Part shown: positions 61,657-64,000 of the stretch, piece by piece | Layout: the number at the start of each line of letters is the position of its first letter | How positions within the stretch are numbered: position 1 is the stretch's first letter | Assembly (NCBI GenBank): GCA_905183005.1 | Contig: CAJJDO010000080.1 | Span: forward strand, 348,167 to 412,166 | DNA length: 64,000 nt | Origin: Paramecium pentaurelia | Lineage: Eukaryota; Ciliophora; Oligohymenophorea; Peniculida; Parameciidae | Direction: 5' to 3' | Translations under genes and position numbers: made by a program | Notes under the pieces: generated by a model | Seen by the model: only the letters and a program-made list of their open reading frames with translations | The model's database searches: none | Told to the model about the DNA's origin: nothing

Positions 61657-62605
61657 TCAAATGGATATCTTTAATTCTAATCGATATACGAAATCCTTTT
61701 CCAACTTAAGTATTCCCCTGATATTATTGATCACTTTACATGTTGTAATATTTTTAGCTACATAAAATGCATGAAATCCAAATAGAGTAATCAATAAAAT
61801 TACTATAATTCCCATAATTATAAGCATTCCAATATTTTAAACAGAAATTCGAATGCTTACTATTAACTATGCAATTTGGACAAACAAATATATTAGAAAT
61901 AAAAGTTTATTCTTTTCTCCTATACATATACCAATCCAAGGACAATGATGATCAAACATTGGAATACATTTTTTACAATATTAACAATGTTTGGATCTCA
62001 TTGGCTACTCATTTAAACATTACATACAGAATCTCTTTTCTGTTGGTAAAATTGTAGGCATTACTGCATTTGAAGTGCTAATACAAGTTTATTTATTTAG
62101 TGTATTAATTTTAGCTTATTCAGAAGAAGGTGATGAAAGCATTCCTCTACCTGATAAAATATGCTAATTGTCTGTCTATTGTTATTACTATTATTCTGGA
62201 TAATATCTATAAAAATGATATTACATTATACTTTTAAATTGTATTTTCATTATCTGGACCATCTTTGAATTGATCCAATGAAATCTAACCATTAGATTCA
62301 TCATTTGCTAAAGCATTAAGTACTTCTCTTTTTACATTATTTTCAATCTATACTTCTACTTGATTATTCTCAACTGGAAGTTCTATCTTAACTATTGGAA
62401 TAATTCCAGGATCTTTGAATCGTATTATAAAATATAATCCACTTGTAATAAACATTAAAGGTCTAAGTTGATAGTTCAATAATAAAACAACCCAAAAATG
62501 TAATAATACAAGAGGAATTCTTTGTAAGCCCATAAATGTAAACCAATCTACAATAATACAAATATAGTTGGTCCAAGAAAAGCTATAATTGCTAAAGAAA
62601 TTCAT
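61657..62605 (-). CDS. DHHC-type protein S-acyltransferase (palmitoyltransferase), 307 residues
   Basis: Adds palmitate to cysteines of membrane proteins. The zinc-binding cysteine-rich domain is complete: CMQCLNEQPMRSKHCQYCKK followed by CIPMFDHHCPWIG, with DHHC the catalytic motif. Two membrane segments precede it (IPLVLLHFWVVLLLNYQL, PLMFITSGLYFIIRF) with the conserved DPG (FKDPGIIP). Two follow (LLFLIYLFVQIAQLIV, IGMLIIMGIIVILLITLFG), with the TTC-like element ITTCKVINN after the last (TTxE/TTxC position). One 25-nt intron gives exactly 308 codons. The ATG chosen follows a TGA-limited open frame; an upstream GTG is not used. Confidence 0.92.
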
Positions 62606-62828
62606 TACTTTTCTAATTGTAAAATACACAAGCAGCTTTCATCTCTTCTAATATTTGTTTATTAATATTTGAATAATTATAATACTATAACTAAATTATT
62701 GTCTTTCTTACCTTTTTACATAAAATACTTATCTTATCTATTAGTTCTTTATCAATTTATGTTATTATTAAGAATTCCAATTAAGAATTCTAATTAAATT
62801 GGATTTCAAATTGAAAATATCTAATATT

Positions 62829-63826
62829 ATGATTACTAATTTCAAAGAATTTGTCAACAATTCTTAACCTATCATAGATGCTCTTAGAGATCTCAACATA
62901 TTTGATACTGACAATGAATTCTAATCCTAATAATAAATTTCTATTCGTCTTAAGTCCTTCTTTGAAAACTCATAAACTAAAGTACATTAATGCATTCATT
63001 ATTTCTAGAAATAATTCTTAAAGTCTTTATTTAAAATCTTTGAAAAAGAATCTTAAAAAGATGGGAACTTATAAGTAAAATTAAAACTTCTACTTTTACT
63101 TCATCTAATTTTAAGTTCACAAGTAGCTCGAGCTGAATTATCTAAAATTTTAATATCAAAACAAATTAATATTCAAATCAACAATACTACTTTAGGAAAA
63201 GTCTGTCAACAATACTATTTTTATCTTTATAAGCTAGCTTCTCAAACAACATTTATTAATGAAGACGTAATCAATGGCGATTTATTAATTTATTTCACAT
63301 TATCCAATTAATGCAATTTAGGAATAAGCATTTAATCCAAAATTGAAAATGTAGAGTCATTCTAATCTAATATATTATTAGCCAATACTGTTAAATTCAT
63401 ATATTATGATTTACAAGATATTGCTATTTTTATAATGAAAGATGTCAAGTAATTGGTTGAAAATTAATATGACTCTAAATAGAACAAATTATAGATCCTA
63501 GAATTATATAAAGAAGTAAAAATGATATTTTATTATTATAGTGTTAAGTACTATAAGAAAAAATGCTTTGTTTTTATAGATTTAATCGTCACTTTTCACA
63601 CTTTTCTCAAATCATGCCACCTTTTTCATTAGTTATTGAACAACATTACCTTAAAGACTTACAAAACAATACACCAAAAATACACTCTTTAAAAAATTTG
63701 AATAAATTGAATTAAGAACGTGTTAAATTTTAACCCTAGACTTCCAAATAGAAATAAATGATAAAATTTGAATTTGTAGATAAGAGACAACAATAGGAAT
63801 CTCCACACTTTTCATTTTCAAATTGA
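62829..63826 (+). CDS. Unknown helical protein, 321 residues
   Basis: One 32-nt intron gives exactly 322 codons. Starts MITNFKEFVNNSQPIIDALR; it is mostly long helices (KLKLLLLLHLILSSQVARAE, then VKFIYYDLQDIAIFIMKDV) with a hydrophilic C-terminus that ends QQQESPHFSFSN. No signal peptide; the hydrophobic helices look like a soluble helical-repeat bundle rather than membrane spans. No family recognised. Confidence 0.6.
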
Positions 63827-63878
63827 TATTTATTCATTTTATCATTATTTTTATGTAATGTACTTTATAATATCATTT

Positions 63879-64000
63879 TCATTTCTTGGCTTTGGTTGGA
63901 GCTTTTTGAGTTGGTTATGGTACAGTCTTGGCTGGTGCAGTTGTCTTAACTGGAGCTGCTGCTTTAACAGGAACAGCTGCTTTGGCTGGAACAGCACCCT
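63879..64000 (-). CDS. C-terminal end of an Ala/Pro/Lys-rich protein, partial
   Basis: The final 39 codons reach TGA at 63879-63881. The sequence is a run of A/P/K/V repeats (VPAKAAVPVKAAAPVKTTAP, then KTVPQPTQKAPTKAKK), like the tails of linker histones or some ribosomal proteins (for example L14 or L29 type). Codons are much richer in G and C than anywhere else in the window. The rest of the gene lies beyond the window, so identity is undetermined. Confidence 0.6.

Noticed and set aside
62606..62629. GTG-started extension of the DHHC gene
   Set aside because: It begins at GTG, immediately after an in-frame TGA; the first ATG at 62605 is the more reasonable start.
1..64000. Bacterial-style operons, terminators, Shine-Dalgarno sites and CRISPR arrays
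   Set aside because: The genetic code, introns and protein families are those of a ciliate nucleus; same-strand neighbours here are independent genes and no regularly spaced repeats occur.

Overview
This window is nuclear DNA from a ciliate, and everything points to a Paramecium macronuclear chromosome. Reading frames make sense only if TAA and TAG are read as glutamine and TGA is the sole stop. Intergenic DNA is extremely AT-rich. Genes are packed almost end to end and carry tiny introns, mostly 20-35 nt, starting GTA and usually ending TAG. Under the standard code nearly every gene breaks into fragments. I translated by eye with the ciliate code and placed introns where a GTA...AG segment restores a frame with good protein signal. 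For many genes I checked that the spliced length is a multiple of three. No rRNA, tRNA, transposon, CRISPR or plasmid feature was seen.

Layout. 0.3-3.4 kb: an unknown gene, the proteasome ubiquitin receptor Rpn13, and a CDK20/CCRK-like kinase. 4.2-9.7 kb (minus): a ~1,100-residue coiled-coil protein and two small unknowns. 9.8-14.1 kb (minus): a KATNIP-like protein with repeated DUF4457 domains. 14.2-26 kb: a ciliary and signalling stretch with a CFAP210/CCDC173-like axonemal protein, a SPATA4-type CH-domain protein, an F-box/LRR protein, a kelch protein and a NEK kinase with a poly-Gln tract written in TAA codons. 26-35 kb: two small genes that touch, an AT-hook-like protein, a kinesin, mitochondrial ribosomal protein uL11m, a CRAL-TRIO protein and a small acidic protein. 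36-45 kb: a putative lipid-modified peptide (N-terminus MGNGQCC), an alpha/beta hydrolase, a MINDY4-like deubiquitinase, a B-box/kelch protein, a TRAF-type zinc-finger poly-Q protein, a BAP29/31-like ER protein and a Myb protein. 46-64 kb: a tail-anchored protein, a Ser/Thr kinase, the FACT subunit SSRP1/Pob3, unknown and membrane proteins, a PX-domain sorting nexin, the histone chaperone ASF1, cytidine deaminase, a DHHC palmitoyltransferase, and the Ala/Pro/Lys-rich tail of a gene cut by the window end.

There are no operons; each gene should have its own promoter. Divergent start codons can be only 13, 16 or 32 bp apart and convergent stops only 4-6 bp apart. Several products share a ciliary theme (KATNIP, CFAP210, SPATA4-like, CDK20-like, NEK). 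ASF1 and SSRP1 sit about 6 kb apart. The most interesting observations are the very short divergent spacers, two ATGA gene overlaps, poly-Gln tracts made of TAA/TAG, intron ends that are AAG or GAG instead of TAG, and two genes whose frame breaks near a homopolymer.
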